The notes under the pieces are model-generated. The model did not search any database. It saw only the letters and a list, made by a program, of their open reading frames with translations, and had not been told where the DNA came from. Positions 6,428-7,986 of a stretch of 7,986 nt of DNA are shown piece after piece. Numbering within the stretch: position 1 is the first letter of the stretch; each line of letters opens with the position of its first letter. A program made the translations under genes and the position numbers. This stretch comes from Streptomyces griseus (GTDB lineage Bacteria; Bacteroidota; Bacteroidia; Chitinophagales; Chitinophagaceae), in assembly GCA_943323705.2 (NCBI GenBank), contig CALPIT020000115.1, positions 1 through 7,986 of the forward strand, given 5' to 3'.

Positions 6428-6440
6428 GTCCCTATCTTTG
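6409..6440 (+). promoter_or_regulatory. uvrA promoter (TTG, 21 bases, TATCTTTG)
   Basis: TATCTTTG (6433-6440) exactly matches the Bacteroidota -7 element TAnnTTTG and ends 15 bases before the uvrA ATG. A TTG at 6409-6411 lies 21 bases upstream, within the range reported for the -33 element. That TTG sits in the 3' part of the preceding terminator hairpin, so the two elements overlap. I see no LexA-type operator that I could support. Confidence 0.55.
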
Positions 6441-6455
6441 CGGTTGAAATTTAAA

Positions 6456-7986
6456 ATGGCCATCAAGAAATCTAAAATATTACCGGAGCATACAAGCAAT
6501 GAATTCATAGAAGTTACAGGTGCGCGCGAACACAATTTGAAGAATATAGACATCAAAATTCCAAAGAACAAATTGGTTGTATTTACAGGAGTGAGTGGTA
6601 GTGGTAAATCTTCTCTTGCATTTGATACGATTTATAATGAAGGACAACGACGTTATATGGAGAGCTTCTCTGCCTATGCCCGTCAGTTTGTTGGCGATAT
6701 GGAAAGACCTGATGTAGATAAGATTTCTGGACTGTCGCCGGTGATTTCTATCGAACAAAAAACTACCAATAAGAATCCACGAAGTACAGTTGGAACGATT
6801 ACTGAAATATATGATTTTCTACGTTTGCTATATGCAAGAGTAGGAGAGGCATACAGCTACAACACCGGAAAAAAAATGGTGAAGTTTAGTGAGGAAGAAA
6901 TTGTACAATCGGTTTTTAAAAAATACAACAACAAAAAAATTAGTTTGCTTGCGCCTTTGGTAAGAGGAAGAAAAGGACATTACAGAGAATTATTTGAAGA
7001 CATTAGAAAAAAAGGTTTTCTAAAAGTGAGGGTGGATGGAGAAGTCATGGATCTGGCTCCAAGAATGCAAGTAGATCGATATAAGATTCATGATATTGAA
7101 GTGGTGGTCGACAGGTTGCAGGTTACAGAAGACATGAAATTAAGGTTGAGTCAGAGTGTACAAAAGTCATTGCAAATAGGAAAAGATTTATTGTTTATTC
7201 TGATCAATGACAATAATGAAATCGCCCAATACAGTAAGCAATTGATGTGTATCGATACTGGCATCAGTTATGAAGAACCTTCACCTAATGCGTTTTCATT
7301 TAACTCTCCTTATGGCGCTTGCCCAATTTGCAAAGGTTTGGGTACGGTGAACCAAATCAACATGGAATCTGTAATTCCTGATGATACAAAAACAATAAAA
7401 GATGGTGGTATTATTCCATTGGGAGAGGAGAGGGATGCCCATTCTTTTAAAATGGTGCAGCAAATAGCGAAAAAGAATAAAATCAATTTAGATAAGCCAA
7501 TTAAAGAGTTACCAGTAAAAGCATTGAATTTGATATTGTATGGAAAGGAAGAAATTGATGAAGCTGAAGTAATGGAAGTTTCTATGGAAGAAACGGAAGG
7601 AGGTGTTTATGAGGGTGAATATGAAGGTGTAATCAATATGGTGAAAAGATGGTTTACATCCAACAATACTAGTGAAGCAGTTCGTGAATGGGCGGAAAAA
7701 TTCATGTCGATGACGGCCTGTCAAAATTGTAATGGTACGAGATTGAAAAAAGAAAGTTTGTGGTTTAAAGTAGATGAAAAAAATATTTCGGAACTCAGTG
7801 AAATGGATTTAGATAAATTAGGAAAATGGTTTGCGCAAATTGAAAAAAGACTTAGTGACAAACAGAATAGTATTGCCAAAGATGTAATAAAAGAAATTCG
7901 TGAGCGACTGGGATTTTTATTGGATGTAGGACTTACCTATCTTACTTTGTATCGTCCTTCCAGAAGTTTGAGCGGCGGCGAGTACC
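6456..7986 (+). CDS. uvrA: excinuclease ABC subunit A (3' truncated by window edge)
   Basis: UvrA is the damage-sensing ATPase of nucleotide excision repair; it loads UvrB onto damaged DNA in the cytoplasm. About 510 residues are visible, roughly the first half of a protein that is usually 930-950 residues. The start at 6456 (MAIKKSK) places VTGAREHNLKNI and Walker A GVSGSGKSS (45-53) where the family has them. YNEGQRRYMES and SAYARQF (60-78), ISIEQKTTNKNPRSTVGT (98-115), the UvrB-binding region with LAPLVRGRKGHY (165-176) and EVVVDRLQV follow in order. The first zinc module keeps three of four Cys: C265, Thr instead of Cys at 268, C289 and C292. CQNCNGTRL and LTYLTLYRPSRSLSGGE lie near the right edge, ending in the first ABC signature. 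The leader is A-rich without Shine-Dalgarno. No frameshift or stop is seen. Confidence 0.96.
   Translation, partial: MAIKKSKILPEHTSNEFIEVTGAREHNLKNIDIKIPKNKLVVFTGVSGSGKSSLAFDTIYNEGQRRYMESFSAYARQFVGDMERPDVDKISGLSPVISIEQKTTNKNPRSTVGTITEIYDFLRLLYARVGEAYSYNTGKKMVKFSEEEIVQSVFKKYNNKKISLLAPLVRGRKGHYRELFEDIRKKGFLKVRVDGEVMDLAPRMQVDRYKIHDIEVVVDRLQVTEDMKLRLSQSVQKSLQIGKDLLFILINDNNEIAQYSKQLMCIDTGISYEEPSPNAFSFNSPYGACPICKGLGTVNQINMESVIPDDTKTIKDGGIIPLGEERDAHSFKMVQQIAKKNKINLDKPIKELPVKALNLILYGKEEIDEAEVMEVSMEETEGGVYEGEYEGVINMVKRWFTSNNTSEAVREWAEKFMSMTACQNCNGTRLKKESLWFKVDEKNISELSEMDLDKLGKWFAQIEKRLSDKQNSIAKDVIKEIRERLGFLLDVGLTYLTLYRPSRSLSGGEY

Noticed and set aside
6480..7724. Minus-strand frames opposite uvrA
   Set aside because: uvrA is continuous and strongly conserved across this stretch; the antisense frames have no motifs.

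Overview
The window looks like chromosomal DNA from a member of the Bacteroidota. Three things suggest this. It encodes a surface protein with SprB-type repeats and a gliding-motility-type C-terminal domain, which marks cargo of the type IX secretion system (T9SS). It encodes two secreted DUF4476 proteins, a family typical of this phylum. Gene starts lack Shine-Dalgarno sequences but often follow a TAnnTTTG box, the Bacteroidota -7 promoter element. The DNA is AT-rich. I cannot support a placement below phylum.

All six genes are on the + strand and tightly packed; no gap exceeds 100 bases. (1) 1-1139 is the 3' part of preA, the iron-sulfur/FMN subunit of dihydropyrimidine dehydrogenase, cut by the left window edge. 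(2) 1161-2396 is an M20-family amidohydrolase, 21 bases downstream and probably in the same operon. Its context points to beta-ureidopropionase, the last step of reductive uracil/thymine breakdown. (3) 2482-4380 is a secreted multidomain T9SS protein with its own promoter box. (4) 4405-5331 and (5) 5402-6364 are tandem paralogues: each has a signal peptide, a matching N-terminal domain, a low-complexity linker and a C-terminal DUF4476 domain. (6) 6456-7986 is the 5' part of uvrA, cut by the right edge just after the first LSGGE signature.

The likely transcription units are preA-hydrolase (ending at a weak hairpin near 2398-2430), the T9SS protein plus the first DUF4476 gene (24-base gap), the second DUF4476 gene from its own promoter to a strong terminator at 6380-6427, and uvrA from a promoter that overlaps that terminator.

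Most of the window is ordinary. I see no mobile element, CRISPR array, RNA gene or defence system. The least understood part is 4405-6364, the DUF4476 pair of unknown function, which share two cysteine positions but have unrelated linkers (Lys/Glu-rich versus Thr/Gln tracts). Also worth a look are the substitutions around the hydrolase active site and the loss of one zinc ligand in the first UvrA zinc module.
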